Notes: generated by a model from the sequence alone, not told the origin. A DNA stretch of 57,363 nt from Verrucomicrobiota bacterium (GCA_030625775.1 DAOUQC010000021.1:1-57363); one strand, 5' to 3'; counted from the stretch's first letter, positions 25,174 through 34,891 are shown. A program made the numbers and translations.

Positions 25174-25268
25174 GAGCCACTCGGTGAAGCAATTAACACA
25201 GGCACATTCATCAATACTCTCGTATTGTTGAATAAGATCTCTCCATTTCTTATTTCTTATTCGTGTAT

Positions 25269-25298
25269 ATTAGTGTCCATTAGTGTCCATTAGTGGTT
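25269..25298 (+). repeat. 10-bp tandem repeat leader (TAGTGTCCAT)
   Basis: TAGTGTCCAT at 25271-25280 and 25281-25290, then the partial copy TAGTGGTTCA. It ends 10 bases before the ATG at 25306. It does not contain a Shine-Dalgarno or a recognisable promoter. Confidence 0.5.
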
Positions 25299-25305
25299 CA
25301 AACCG

Positions 25306-26196
25306 ATGCTCAAAAAACTCACTCTTACTCTCTGCTTTACCGCCCTTCTCTTCCCTGCAATGGCCAAGGACGAACCGACTCCCTCCCGTTTGTACGATGA
25401 AGGCATCCCGGAAAACGGATTCCTGACATTAAAAACCGGTAAGTACACCCTGCCCATCGATGCGGCGAGCGGCTGGACAATCGAGAAGATGTTCTACGGA
25501 GACCATCAGTTTGGTTTGAGTAACGGTCATTATGGCACGGTGCTCACGCCCAAGGGCGGCAAGTGGTGGGGAACCGGACACAAGGAAGGTGGCCGGGAAG
25601 TGGTTCACTTCCTCAAACTGACGGTTGATGGCAAACAGGTTCCAATCCAGCAAGATGAAACAGTTTCAGGCAAACGCATCGAACTGATCAAGGACTCCAC
25701 GATTTGGAAATTCAAAACCCAGGTCAAAATCATACTCACCGATGATTATATTTTTGAGCACACTCAAATCGAAGCGCTCGAGGACTGCGAGCTTTCAGTC
25801 TTGTATTATTTCATGCATATCTTTCCCACCACAACTACCCGATGGATGGCCCAACTGCCTGATGGGAGCACAGAAACCGGGCCACTCGAACATGCGGGCA
25901 ATCACCAGATTCAAAAAAATACCCGCTGGGTTGCCCAATTCGATCCCCCTGCACAACAGGCTTATGTATGCTATACCCCCAAAGTGATCACCGGCTCGCA
26001 AAGCGCCAGTATGATCTGGGATCTGGATCGCTACCACAAATATTACCTGCGCCAGAACAAGGGCGAAAAATTCACCAAGGGACAGAAACTCGATTTTACA
26101 GTTCTGGTCAAAGCGGTGCCGAATGAAAATGGGGACTGGAAAGCTACGCAAAAAGCGGCCAAACAACTGATGACCCGGTTTCCACCGGTGGATTGA
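25306..26196 (+). CDS. Secreted protein of unknown function
   Basis: 296 residues; signal peptide at 1-20 (LTLCFTALLFPAMAK). I do not recognise the family. The mature chain is rich in beta strands and aromatics (GKWWGTGHKEGGREVVHFLKL, DDYIFEHTQIEALEDCELSVLYYFMHIFP, ASMIWDLDRYHKYYLRQ), a layout that would suit a galactose-mutarotase-like or glycoside-associated beta sandwich, but no diagnostic motif was found. It follows the sulfatase on the same strand after a 460-base gap and may belong to the same glycan-related set. It ends 39 bases before the convergent efflux permease gene. Confidence 0.7.
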   Translation: MLKKLTLTLCFTALLFPAMAKDEPTPSRLYDEGIPENGFLTLKTGKYTLPIDAASGWTIEKMFYGDHQFGLSNGHYGTVLTPKGGKWWGTGHKEGGREVVHFLKLTVDGKQVPIQQDETVSGKRIELIKDSTIWKFKTQVKIILTDDYIFEHTQIEALEDCELSVLYYFMHIFPTTTTRWMAQLPDGSTETGPLEHAGNHQIQKNTRWVAQFDPPAQQAYVCYTPKVITGSQSASMIWDLDRYHKYYLRQNKGEKFTKGQKLDFTVLVKAVPNENGDWKATQKAAKQLMTRFPPVD

Positions 26197-26235
26197 TTCA
26201 CCTGTATCGATTTTACCTGGCGCTTGCCCTGCCCA

Positions 26236-29200
26236 TCATTTTGATTTCTGCCGTTTGGCGACTATGGCTTCGACTCCGCTGTACAAAGTGGGCAGGAGCA
26301 GAAGAGTAAGCAAAGTCGAAGAGACCGTTCCGCCGATCACCACCACGGCCAGTGGTTTCTGAATTTCTGATCCCGGACCCGTGGCGAGTAGCAGTGGAAC
26401 CAGACCTAGAACCGTCAGGATGGCGGTCATGAGAACCGGTCGCAAGCGATTGCTTGCTCCCCTTTGGGTAGCCGTATCAATGTCGAGGCCTTCAAGCTCC
26501 CGCAGTTGATTGAAATGGTTGACCATCACCACGCCGTTCATGATCGCCAGACCAATCAGAGCGACAAAGCCGATTGAAGCAGGAACCGAAAGATAAAAAC
26601 CGGAAAAATACAGGGTCAGGATACCCCCTACTAAAGCAAAGGGAATGTTCAACAGGATCAATAAAGCCTGCCGGACGGTACCGAAGGTCAGGAACAGAAT
26701 GATAAATATGATGAACAACGATACCGGGACCACGACTTGCAAGCGGGCGGAGGCACGGGCCTGGTTTTCAAACTGACCGCCGTAGTCGATGAAATAACCA
26801 GGTGGCAGATCAATTTTTTCCTCAATGAGCTGCCGCAGCTCCATGACAAAACCCACCACATCACGATTCTGCACATTGGCCTCCAGAACCACCACCCGAT
26901 TCCCGTCCTCGCGATCAATCTGGGTTGGACCATCGACTTCAGTGATTTCCGTTACGTCGCCAAGGTAAACGGGGTGCCCGTCAGCAGTGGTGAGACGAAG
27001 ATCACGGATTGCGTCTGCTGAGCTGCGCTGGGACTTGGGGTAGCGCACCAGTACCGGAATGCGTTTATTTCCTTCGATCACTTCCGTAACAACTCGCCCA
27101 CCGACCGCCTGGCTAACTAGGTTGTTAATTTGCTCCACGGTGATTCCCAGCCGGGCGGCCTCTGCATGCCGCATTCCAATATTAAGATATAGTTGCCCTT
27201 CAAGCGGTGTTCGTTGCACATCAATCGCTCCGGTCACCGTATTGACCAGGGTTTCAATCTCCTTGGCTTTCTGATCGAGAGTCGTCAGATCTTCGCCGGA
27301 GAGTTTGATCGCCACCGCCGAGGTAACTCCCGATATCATTTCAGATACACGCATGTCAATCGGTTGGGTGAAACCGTAGATCACCCCTGGAAAGGTATCG
27401 AGCACCTTGCGAATCTTGTTTTGCAAACCCTCGACACTAACACCGCCCCACTCTGCTCGCGGCTTGGTGATAAGGAAAACATCACTTTCATTGAGGCCCA
27501 TGGGGTCGAGTCGAAGCTCGTCGGAGCCAAGGCGAGAAACCAGGCCGGTGATTTCGGGCAATTCGAGCAGTTTTTGTTCTATCTGGTTATCAATTTCGAT
27601 CGAATGCTCCAGTGAAATCGTCGGCAGCTTTTCAAACTGCACCAGAAGGGTGCCTTCGTCGAGGAAGGGCAGGAACTCACTGCCAATCCGGGTGCCGAGC
27701 AAGAGGCTGAGCAATACGATGACCGTTCCCGTAATAATCGAAAGCTTTCTTCGCCGCATGACGAGATTTAACAAGGGGCTGTATGCAGCTTGCAGAGCGC
27801 GAACCGCTATGTTGTCCTTCTTGTTGGAAGGTTTCATCAGCAACGAAGCAAAAACCGGGATGACGGTCAGACTGAGGATCAATGATACCAACAGTGAAAT
27901 GCCGATCGTCTGAGCAAGCGGGCGGAACAGTTTTCCTTCAATACCAGTGAGCGCCAGAATTGGAAACAAGGAAACCGCAATGATCAAAACGCCGGCAAAA
28001 ATAGGCGGTGCAACTTCTTTGGCTGCATGCAGCACGATTTTCGGTTTGGAATGTTTGTGATCCTGGTGCAATTCCCGGTGAATATTTTCAACCATGACCA
28101 CCGCAGAATCGACCAAAATCCCAACCGCTATCGCAATCCCTCCCAAGGACATCAAGTTGGCCGTTAGGCCTGCAAAATGCATCGCAACAAAGGTTCCCAG
28201 CACCGTGAGAGGCAGGATGATTCCAACTGAAAGTGCTGAACGCAAATTGCCCAAGAAGAGGATCAAAACGATGAGCACCAATACCACAGCCTGGATCAGC
28301 GCATTGCGCACGGTGGTAACGGAAGCGGTGATGAGTTCCGAACGGTCATAAAAAGGAACGATGCGAACTCCGTCTGGCAATGCCGGTTTGATGTCTTCCA
28401 GTGCAGCCTTGACCGCCTCAACGGTTTTTCTTCCGTTGGCCCCACGGCGATTAAGCACCAGACCCTCGACCGCTTCACCCTTGCCGTGCGCCGTTACGGC
28501 ACCGTAGCGGGTGAGCGCACCGAGTTTTACGTCGGCAAGATCCGTAACGAGAATGGGACGCTGACCCCGGACAGCCACTGAAGTGGCCGCAATATCCTCA
28601 AGTGTGCGCAGTTGCCCGATAGTGGTGACCAATAGCACTTCGTCATTGCGCACAAAACGATCCCCGCCGGCATTAGCGTTATTTTTTTTCAAGGCAGAGC
28701 TCAGATCATCTATCGTGAGACCATAAGCTTGAAGCGCTTCCGGCCGCGGTATCACATGAAAACTACGGACCTCCCCGCCAAGGGCATTGACGTCGGCCAC
28801 CCCGCTGACTGATAACAAGCGCGGGCGAATGATCCAGTCGAGCACCGAACGCAGTTCCATATTGCTGTATCCGTCACCTTCCACCAGGAACATATAAATA
28901 TCAGAGAGTGGCATCGTGATGGGAGCAAGCCCCCCTTCAACCCCTTCGGGCAATCCCGCCAACACCTGGGTAATGCGTTCCGAGACCTGTTGCCGGGCCC
29001 AGTACATATCCGTACCGTCGGCAAAATCGATCGTGATCACCGAGAGAGCATACTTGGTGATAGAACGCAGAACGGTCTGTTTGGGGATACCCCGGACCTC
29101 GATTTCCAAAGGCCGGGTGATGCGCTGCTCGACTTCGGTGGGGGTCATACCTGCCGCCTTCACGATGACTTGCACCTGGGTATTTGATATATCCGGGAAA

Positions 29201-29313
29201 GCATCGATGGGCAGTTCCTTCCACGAATAAATCCCCCCAACAGTTAGAACCCCGGCAAAAATGACAAACAAAAAACGTTGTGCAAGGGCAAATTGTATTA
29301 ATTTGGAAAGCAT
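26236..29313 (-). CDS. CusA/CzcA-type heavy-metal RND efflux permease
   Basis: 1025 residues, normal for the HME-RND family. Seen: N-terminal TM then WKELPIDAFPDISNTQVQVIVKAAGMTPTEVEQRITRPLE, the porter-domain hallmark of CusA/CzcA; TM4 GGIAIAVGILVDSAVVMVENIHRELHQ with the proton-relay Asp and Glu; and a second half ending in GLAIMNGVVMVNHFN and LLLPTLYS. It sits in the inner membrane and exports metal cations (Cu/Ag or Co/Zn/Cd) using the proton gradient. It is the third gene of the set TolC (30594), adaptor (29359), permease. Metal specificity was not resolved; the conserved Met residues of CusA were not checked. Confidence 0.93.
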   Translation of the reverse strand: MLSKLIQFALAQRFLFVIFAGVLTVGGIYSWKELPIDAFPDISNTQVQVIVKAAGMTPTEVEQRITRPLEIEVRGIPKQTVLRSITKYALSVITIDFADGTDMYWARQQVSERITQVLAGLPEGVEGGLAPITMPLSDIYMFLVEGDGYSNMELRSVLDWIIRPRLLSVSGVADVNALGGEVRSFHVIPRPEALQAYGLTIDDLSSALKKNNANAGGDRFVRNDEVLLVTTIGQLRTLEDIAATSVAVRGQRPILVTDLADVKLGALTRYGAVTAHGKGEAVEGLVLNRRGANGRKTVEAVKAALEDIKPALPDGVRIVPFYDRSELITASVTTVRNALIQAVVLVLIVLILFLGNLRSALSVGIILPLTVLGTFVAMHFAGLTANLMSLGGIAIAVGILVDSAVVMVENIHRELHQDHKHSKPKIVLHAAKEVAPPIFAGVLIIAVSLFPILALTGIEGKLFRPLAQTIGISLLVSLILSLTVIPVFASLLMKPSNKKDNIAVRALQAAYSPLLNLVMRRRKLSIITGTVIVLLSLLLGTRIGSEFLPFLDEGTLLVQFEKLPTISLEHSIEIDNQIEQKLLELPEITGLVSRLGSDELRLDPMGLNESDVFLITKPRAEWGGVSVEGLQNKIRKVLDTFPGVIYGFTQPIDMRVSEMISGVTSAVAIKLSGEDLTTLDQKAKEIETLVNTVTGAIDVQRTPLEGQLYLNIGMRHAEAARLGITVEQINNLVSQAVGGRVVTEVIEGNKRIPVLVRYPKSQRSSADAIRDLRLTTADGHPVYLGDVTEITEVDGPTQIDREDGNRVVVLEANVQNRDVVGFVMELRQLIEEKIDLPPGYFIDYGGQFENQARASARLQVVVPVSLFIIFIILFLTFGTVRQALLILLNIPFALVGGILTLYFSGFYLSVPASIGFVALIGLAIMNGVVMVNHFNQLRELEGLDIDTATQRGASNRLRPVLMTAILTVLGLVPLLLATGPGSEIQKPLAVVVIGGTVSSTLLTLLLLPTLYSGVEAIVAKRQKSK

Positions 29314-29358
29314 GATGATTAGGATGTTGACTTATTTATGCAGAACGCGTGCCAGGGG

Positions 29359-30534
29359 CTATTGCTCACCCTGCATCAGATAGTGACCTTTCAGCTGAAC
29401 CACATTTTTTGTGACGACGGTGTCACCTATCTTCAGGCCTGCGAGAATACGGACGTGTTTGCCATCATTGACCCCTATTTTCACAGGCGCCAGTCGGAAG
29501 CTGTCTTGCGACACTTTGATAAAAACGGCTTTGGCTCCCTCAATGTCGAACACGGCACCACTGGGGACAGCTAAAGAAGAGGAAGAAGGCCGCAGTGATG
29601 GATCGCCCGAATCTCGAAGCTGAACCGTCACGGCTGTGCCTGGCCGCCATGATTTGTCCTTGTTCTCAAGCACCGCCCGAACCAGGATCGTTCGTGTTAT
29701 GTCATCAGCAACAGGAGCGACGTAAATCACCTTGGCGCTGGCTGAGCGCTGATCTATCGCTGTCGACAGGCCTACCATCGCCCCTGACCCCAGAGAGCTT
29801 GCCGCACGAATCGGCACCTGAATATCCACCCACAGACGGGAAAGATCAGCAATGGTAAAGAGGACTTGATCCGGTTTCACATCAGAGCCCAACCGAACCT
29901 CCTTCTTAATGATGATTCCGTCAGCCGGGGAAGTGAGTTTAAAGCCGGTGAGATTAGCGTGATCCATTTGGTTAAGCAAACGGTGCAATTCCGCTTCAGG
30001 ATAATGAAGCAGTTTCAGCAATTGCAGGGACGCCGTGTGATTGATTCGTGAAATCCGGAAATCGTGCTCCGCTGTAAGCAGGAGTTCGGATGAACTCACT
30101 TTTTTCTCTACCAGGGTTTTTTCCCGTGAGTAGGATTCCGTGGCGTGTTCCATTTCATTCTCAGCCTCAAAATATCTGATCAGAGCCGAGGCGAGTTCCT
30201 GACTTTCCAAATCCAGCAGCGCATCACCGGTCTTCACCACATCTCCCAATGAACGATGATCCTTCGCCACAATTCCGGAAATTCGTGGCACGACATCATA
30301 CACTCTGCTTGCATCCAATTGGATGGTTCCCGTCACTGGTGTGGAAGCAGAGACAGGTCGGGATTCCACCTGACCATATTCAAGCCGTAAGTTGGCCACT
30401 GCTTCTGCAGTAATCTGAAAGCTCGGATTATTTTTCTCTTCAGTTTTATCTGCAGCGGTAATGCCTGCTGGCAAATATACACCGAGCAGAAGCAAGGGTA
30501 ATATCCAATAGGCTGGGATTGATGTGTGTTTCAT
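29359..30534 (-). CDS. RND periplasmic adaptor (CusB/CzcB-type membrane fusion protein)
   Basis: 391 residues from ATG 30534, chosen because it begins directly with a signal peptide (YWILPLLLLGVYLPAGITA). An earlier ATG at 30594 overlaps the tolC stop as ATGA and would add 20 polar residues, so coupling from that codon is possible. Domains: barrel-sandwich hybrid (VVPRISGIVAKDHRSLGDVVKTGDALLDLES), a helical hairpin (about 110-190), the second lipoyl half (FKLTSPADGIIIKKEVRLGSDV), a beta-barrel with LWVDIQVP, and a membrane-proximal domain. It bridges the permease at 26236 and the TolC at 30594. Confidence 0.9.
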   Translation of the reverse strand: MKHTSIPAYWILPLLLLGVYLPAGITAADKTEEKNNPSFQITAEAVANLRLEYGQVESRPVSASTPVTGTIQLDASRVYDVVPRISGIVAKDHRSLGDVVKTGDALLDLESQELASALIRYFEAENEMEHATESYSREKTLVEKKVSSSELLLTAEHDFRISRINHTASLQLLKLLHYPEAELHRLLNQMDHANLTGFKLTSPADGIIIKKEVRLGSDVKPDQVLFTIADLSRLWVDIQVPIRAASSLGSGAMVGLSTAIDQRSASAKVIYVAPVADDITRTILVRAVLENKDKSWRPGTAVTVQLRDSGDPSLRPSSSSLAVPSGAVFDIEGAKAVFIKVSQDSFRLAPVKIGVNDGKHVRILAGLKIGDTVVTKNVVQLKGHYLMQGEQ

Positions 30535-30593
30535 AATATTAAAATGACAGTTTTTGTTTAGATGGGTTTTTTTGAAAGGAACCTGTTCCGGCA

Positions 30594-31880
30594 TCAGAGT
30601 GACTTGCCAATGAGTGCTTCAATAGTGATCCGAGCCTGATGAAATTGCGCGAATGCTTCGGTTCTGCGTTCAATCATGGTGGTGAGGTTTTCGCTGGCCT
30701 CAAGCACTTGCAGATAAGAAGCACGCCCCAGACGGAGTGACTCCTTACTGGCCTTGAAGCCCTCTTCCGCTTTCGGGAGAAGTTCACTTGCAATAATCCG
30801 ACTCGCCATATGGGCAGTGGACAATTCTGAATAAGCTTCGCTTAGCTCAACCTGCAGGGTCAGCAGGGTGACTTCCCGCTGTTTGCTTTCACGATCAATC
30901 GAAGCCCTGGCTTCAGCGATACCTCCCTGATTGCGATTGAATAGCGGAAGTGGCAAAGAAAAGCCCAGCACCAAAGCACTTTCCCCCAGGGAGGCATCAT
31001 GACGATAGGCGAGTGCAGCTTGCAGATCGGGAACCCGTTGTGCTTTTTGATTACCTAGCCCGCTTTTAGCAACCTGAAACACAGCTTCAGCCAGGTGGAT
31101 CTTGGGATGACTTTGCAACAATCCTCCATACTCCCTTATCAACGGCAAATCGGAAGGCGGGGCTTGCAGAGAACCCAGGGCTCTATTGAAATCCGGATTA
31201 CTGCTATTCCATAAGGAGGCAAGCTCAATGCGTGTGGTTTTTGTTCGGCTCACTGCTGTCTGATACGCCAAGCGGGATTCCATCACCGCCAGCTCTGCCT
31301 GGGTCAAATCGATAGACGAACCTCTGCCGCCATCAACTTGCGTTTTAATCGTTTTGGCGCTCTCACTGGAAATTTCGACAATTTTTTTCCTATTGAGCTC
31401 AATTTGCTGTGCTTTCAATACTTCGATAAACCGGCGCCCGACTACTTCTGAAACGCTTCTTTTGCGTGCTTCATAGGCAACTTCCAGAGCATTTTTTTCA
31501 GCATTTTTTTTCGTAATTCCTGCCCGCCGCTTCCCACCCAGACGGAAAAGCTGGCTCAACCCGACATTATAGGTTGCGCTGTCCGTTCCTCGGTACACCC
31601 CCGAGCCACCAAAATCCTCCAGTTCTGTTACCAATGCCGGATTTGGCAACAAGGAGGCGGTCAAAATCCGTGCTTCGGCAATTCGCAAGTCCTTGTCGAA
31701 TAATATCAAAGAAGGGTGGTTGAGAAGAGCACGGGCCAGAGCCTGATTGATGGTAATGTCCTGGGTAGGAGCTTTCTCTGCTGCCTGCACGGGGATAACT
31801 ACGAGCAAACACAGAATAAGGCTGTATCTCCATAAATGATGCCTCAATCGAGGGCCTGAACTTGGTTTTTGTTTTTTCAT
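30594..31880 (-). CDS. TolC-family outer-membrane efflux protein (CusC/CzcC-like)
   Basis: 428 residues from ATG 31880, where a signal peptide begins (RYSLILCLLVVIPVQAAE); the open frame extends further upstream without support. It has two OEP repeats: INQALARALLNHPSLILFDKDLRIAEARIL early and, in the second half, LPLFNRNQGGIAEARASIDRESKQ, ending with SLRLGRASYLQVLEASENLTTM and a short helix. The LFNRNQG motif is characteristic of CzcC-type members. It forms the trimeric outer-membrane tunnel for the adaptor and permease encoded just downstream. Its stop overlaps an ATG in the adaptor frame. Confidence 0.9.
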   Translation of the reverse strand: MKKQKPSSGPRLRHHLWRYSLILCLLVVIPVQAAEKAPTQDITINQALARALLNHPSLILFDKDLRIAEARILTASLLPNPALVTELEDFGGSGVYRGTDSATYNVGLSQLFRLGGKRRAGITKKNAEKNALEVAYEARKRSVSEVVGRRFIEVLKAQQIELNRKKIVEISSESAKTIKTQVDGGRGSSIDLTQAELAVMESRLAYQTAVSRTKTTRIELASLWNSSNPDFNRALGSLQAPPSDLPLIREYGGLLQSHPKIHLAEAVFQVAKSGLGNQKAQRVPDLQAALAYRHDASLGESALVLGFSLPLPLFNRNQGGIAEARASIDRESKQREVTLLTLQVELSEAYSELSTAHMASRIIASELLPKAEEGFKASKESLRLGRASYLQVLEASENLTTMIERRTEAFAQFHQARITIEALIGKSL

Positions 31881-32073
31881 GGTTTGATAATTTAAAATGA
31901 GAACTTGAATTTTTAGAAGTGCCTGCCCTGGAGATCCTTGGTTCCCAACAAAGGCAAATTCTGCAGACGACCACACGCATTTACGCCATAGTTCAGCGAT
32001 AAAAAGAGCCCTGCAGGACAAGATTCATCAGGTACAAGCAGTCGTAACCGACCTGACAAATGATCAGACGAAA

Positions 32074-32502
32074 TCAGACGAGCATGACACCGAGAAGTGT
32101 CTGCAGCGGACGTTTGAAAGGATACGCCTGAAAATCCGGGGGTGCCCGACTGACCAATTGATCAGTATGCCGGGGGTGATTGAACGAAAGAGCATGAACA
32201 TCTGCCCAGGGACAAGTTGCGGCAATTTTATAAATATCCTGCTGATAAAAAACGCTGGAAACCGCACACTGCTCAGCTGTTTTCAGGGTCACATCATCAC
32301 AATTACAATCAACCGGACCAGAGCAATCTATGGGCAGAGTGATTGTCGCCACCGGGGGCCCGCTGCGGCTTGGATCAACTGATCCATCCGGCGGTGCGTG
32401 CAATACTTGAATCCCAAACGGCGCCAGTATCTGGCACAGGCAGCCCGGCAATATCAGAAATACACCGATGTAGAGGCTAAATATGGATTTCAGGAAAACC
32501 AT
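32074..32502 (-). CDS. Small Cys-rich lipoprotein upstream of the metal-efflux operon
   Basis: 142 residues, family not recognised. The N-terminus is hydrophobic with a lipobox-like LPGC (about residue 21). The mature chain has a cysteine/aspartate cluster, DCSGPVDCNCDD (about residues 59-70), plus EQCAVSS, ATCPWADVHALSFNHPRH and further His residues. Such composition suits periplasmic metal binding. It is on the same strand, 193 bases before the TolC start at 31880, so may be the first gene of the efflux operon. A metal-chaperone role analogous to CusF is only inference, since there is no CusF homology. Confidence 0.65.
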   Translation of the reverse strand: MVFLKSIFSLYIGVFLILPGCLCQILAPFGIQVLHAPPDGSVDPSRSGPPVATITLPIDCSGPVDCNCDDVTLKTAEQCAVSSVFYQQDIYKIAATCPWADVHALSFNHPRHTDQLVSRAPPDFQAYPFKRPLQTLLGVMLV

Positions 32503-32613
32503 GGGGTAACTGCATATTCACATGCAGTGATTAGAGAATATTATGACCATTGAATCCGCTTGTCAAATATAAGCAAATTGATCCCCCCCCATTCACTTTC
32601 ACTGACTCCACCA

Positions 32614-34554
32614 TCAACCTGCCACAACCTTTTGATTGTTGGATCGTTTGAGATGTTTCAGCACTTTCTCAACCACTGCCTCGACACTGAGGCCATGTTT
32701 TTCGCGTAATACCGGCACGCTGCCATGTTCGACAAATTCATCAGGCCAGCCGATGCGCTCGACCGGAGTATGAAGCCCCTGACTGTACAAATGCTCCATC
32801 ACCCCACAACCAAAGCCGTTGACCAACACATGGTCTTCCAGGGTGCAGATCACTTTGCATTTGCCCGCATAAAGTTCCAGGCAGGACTTGTCCATCGGCT
32901 TGATCCAGCGGGGGTTGATCAGTGCCACAGAATAACCAAGTTGCTCCAATTTGCTTTTGGCTTGCTCTGCAATTTCAAACATGTTGCCCAAACCGAACAG
33001 AGCTACATCCGTGCCATCCTGCACCACCTCGGCTTTCCCGATTTCCAATACCAGGGGCTGCTGCTTTAGTTTTGCTCCGGTGCCTGCACCTCGCGGGTAA
33101 CGAATGGCTATCGGCCCGCCTTCGTATTGGGCCATGGTCCAGAGCATGTCGACAAATTCATCTTCATCCCTGGCCTGCATCAAAACCCAATTCGGAACAT
33201 GGCGCATATAACCGATGTCGAACAGGCCGTGATGAGTCGGACCATCGTCACCGCTCAGCCCGGCACGATCCATGCACAAGCGCAATGGCAGGTTCTGAAT
33301 ACCGGCGTCATGCACCGCCATGTCATAAGCCCGTTGGAAAAAGGTCGAATAGATCGCTAGGAACGGTTTCAGCCCCTGAGTTGCCAGGCCACAGGCAAAC
33401 ACTGCTGCGTGTTCTTCAGCGATGCCGACATCAAAATAACGATCAGGCACCCCTTGCTGAAAAGGCACCAAGCCGGTTCCCGTTGGCATCGCCGCTGTGA
33501 TCGCAGTGATTTTTTCATCCTCCAGGGCAAACTTAGTCAGACTTTCGCCGAAGACCTGTGAATAAGTCGGGGAAGATGCGGCTGCTGTTTCCCCGGTTTT
33601 GCTGGCGTAGGGCCCGAGGCCATGAAATTTTTGCGGGTTGTCCAGGGCCGGTTCATAACCACGCCCTTTTTCGGTAATGATATGCAGGATGACAGGCACC
33701 TCTTCATTTTTCAAATGCTCAAAGGTTTTCACCAGCAAATTTACGTCATGGCCATCAATGGGGCCATAATAGCGTAGTCCGAACTCCTCAAAAATCACAC
33801 TGGGCAGCAAGAGATTTTTCGCCCCCTCTTCCACTTTGCTTGCCAGACGCCTAACGGTATGTCCTGCGATTTTTTCAACAAATTCTGCTGCTTTGTCGTG
33901 CAAATGTGAGTAGGTCGGGCTGGTTTGAAGCGCATTAAAAATATTCGCAATGGCTCCCACATTGCGGTCGATCGACCACTCGTTGTCATTCAGCACAACA
34001 ATCAGTTTTTTTGTTGTGGTCGCTATATTGTTCAGGGCCTCATAACTAACCCCGCAAGTGAAAGCCGCATCCCCGGCCACGGCGACCACGTGATTGTCCT
34101 CACCTTTCAGGTCGCGGGCCGCTGCCATTCCAAGTGCTGCTGACAAAGCCGTGCCCGCATGACCCGCTCCAAAAGCATCGTGCTCGCTTTCTGTGCGCAG
34201 TAAAAATCCATTCAGGCCTTCGTATTGGCGGATCGTATGAATCGAATCCCAGCGGCCTGTCAGCATTTTGTGCACATAGCCTTGATGACTGACGTCAAAA
34301 AGAAATTTATCCTGTGGAGTTTCGAATACCCGGTGCAAAGCAATACTCAATTCCACCACCCCCAGATTCGGCCCTAGGTGTCCGCCCGTTTTGGAGAGAC
34401 AATCGATCAGGGTACGCCGAATGTTCTCAGCCAACAAAGGCAGCTGATCCTCATCCAAAGCCTTCAGTTCAGCACCCGATTGCGCTTTAGGCAATACAGG
34501 CTCGGAATCTGCAGGCGGGCTCGATTGATTTTCGCTGTCAGAAGAGTTCACCAT
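32614..34554 (-). CDS. dxs: 1-deoxy-D-xylulose-5-phosphate synthase
   Basis: 646 residues. A thiamine-diphosphate transketolase-type enzyme of the MEP isoprenoid pathway, joining pyruvate and glyceraldehyde 3-phosphate. Seen: GGHLGPNLGVVELSIALHRVF, DVSHQGYVHKMLTGR, GAGHAGTALSAALGMA, the ThDP-binding GDAAFTCGVSYEALN...LNDNEWSID, the second-domain FDVGIAEEHA with its catalytic Glu, and DRAGLSGDDGPTHHGLFD. The ThDP motif has GDAAF where many Dxs have GDGAM. The start overlaps xseB by 17 bases, and the pair is probably co-transcribed; ispA, often between them in other bacteria, is absent. Confidence 0.94.
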   Translation of the reverse strand: MVNSSDSENQSSPPADSEPVLPKAQSGAELKALDEDQLPLLAENIRRTLIDCLSKTGGHLGPNLGVVELSIALHRVFETPQDKFLFDVSHQGYVHKMLTGRWDSIHTIRQYEGLNGFLLRTESEHDAFGAGHAGTALSAALGMAAARDLKGEDNHVVAVAGDAAFTCGVSYEALNNIATTTKKLIVVLNDNEWSIDRNVGAIANIFNALQTSPTYSHLHDKAAEFVEKIAGHTVRRLASKVEEGAKNLLLPSVIFEEFGLRYYGPIDGHDVNLLVKTFEHLKNEEVPVILHIITEKGRGYEPALDNPQKFHGLGPYASKTGETAAASSPTYSQVFGESLTKFALEDEKITAITAAMPTGTGLVPFQQGVPDRYFDVGIAEEHAAVFACGLATQGLKPFLAIYSTFFQRAYDMAVHDAGIQNLPLRLCMDRAGLSGDDGPTHHGLFDIGYMRHVPNWVLMQARDEDEFVDMLWTMAQYEGGPIAIRYPRGAGTGAKLKQQPLVLEIGKAEVVQDGTDVALFGLGNMFEIAEQAKSKLEQLGYSVALINPRWIKPMDKSCLELYAGKCKVICTLEDHVLVNGFGCGVMEHLYSQGLHTPVERIGWPDEFVEHGSVPVLREKHGLSVEAVVEKVLKHLKRSNNQKVVAG

Positions 34555-34891
34555 CGTCTGTGCTAGTATTCGCTTGCGATTCTACACTTCTTTCAAGTGA
34601 TGCGCTATTTTCGTCAAAAGGCTCCAGTTTTTTTCCATCAGCAGCACCTTCACGGATCAAATCAACCCGCTGCTGGGCATCATCCAGATGCTGCTGACAC
34701 TTTTTGTAAAGATGTGTGCCTTTTTCATAATTCTCAATCAGTTCTCCCAAGGGAGCTTGGTCACTTTCCATGGCCTCTACCAGACTTTCCAGCTCCCCGA
34801 GAGCCTGTTCGAAAGTGGCCGCATCACCCAGACCCGAATTTGCCTCGGAATTCGTGGGAGATTTGGATGCTGTCGATTTTGCTTTGGCCAT
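34538..34891 (-). CDS. xseB: Exodeoxyribonuclease VII small subunit
   Basis: 117 residues. The core TFEQALGELESLVEAMESDQAPLGELIENYEKGTHLYKKCQQHLDDAQQRV (about 26-75) is the standard XseB three-helix motif with the GELIENYEKG centre. XseB binds XseA to form the single-strand-specific nuclease. It is longer than the usual 70-80 residues because of a Ser/Ala-rich head and an acidic tail, TSTDDGELF, which overlaps the dxs start. xseA is not in the window. Confidence 0.93.
   Translation of the reverse strand: MAKAKSTASKSPTNSEANSGLGDAATFEQALGELESLVEAMESDQAPLGELIENYEKGTHLYKKCQQHLDDAQQRVDLIREGAADGKKLEPFDENSASLERSVESQANTSTDDGELF

Larger units (their letters stand above)
24846..25305. other. 460-base region with possible gene remnants and a repeated leader
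   Basis: No full gene. A frame at 24894-25046 encodes SEVSVATNNKGSIWTTWH, which resembles a beta-propeller or sialidase repeat but has no other context. An overlapping frame at 25003-25173 continues in a different phase. An 11-bp stem, CTTCGGGTGGT (25134-25144) with ACCACCCGAAG (25157-25167), lies at its end. The last 40 bases hold a 10-bp tandem repeat just before the next gene. The pattern suggests a decayed gene fragment. Confidence 0.35.

Noticed and set aside
28094-28351. Plus-strand frames opposite the CzcA-like permease
   Set aside because: No conserved motifs; they lie fully inside a well-supported gene.
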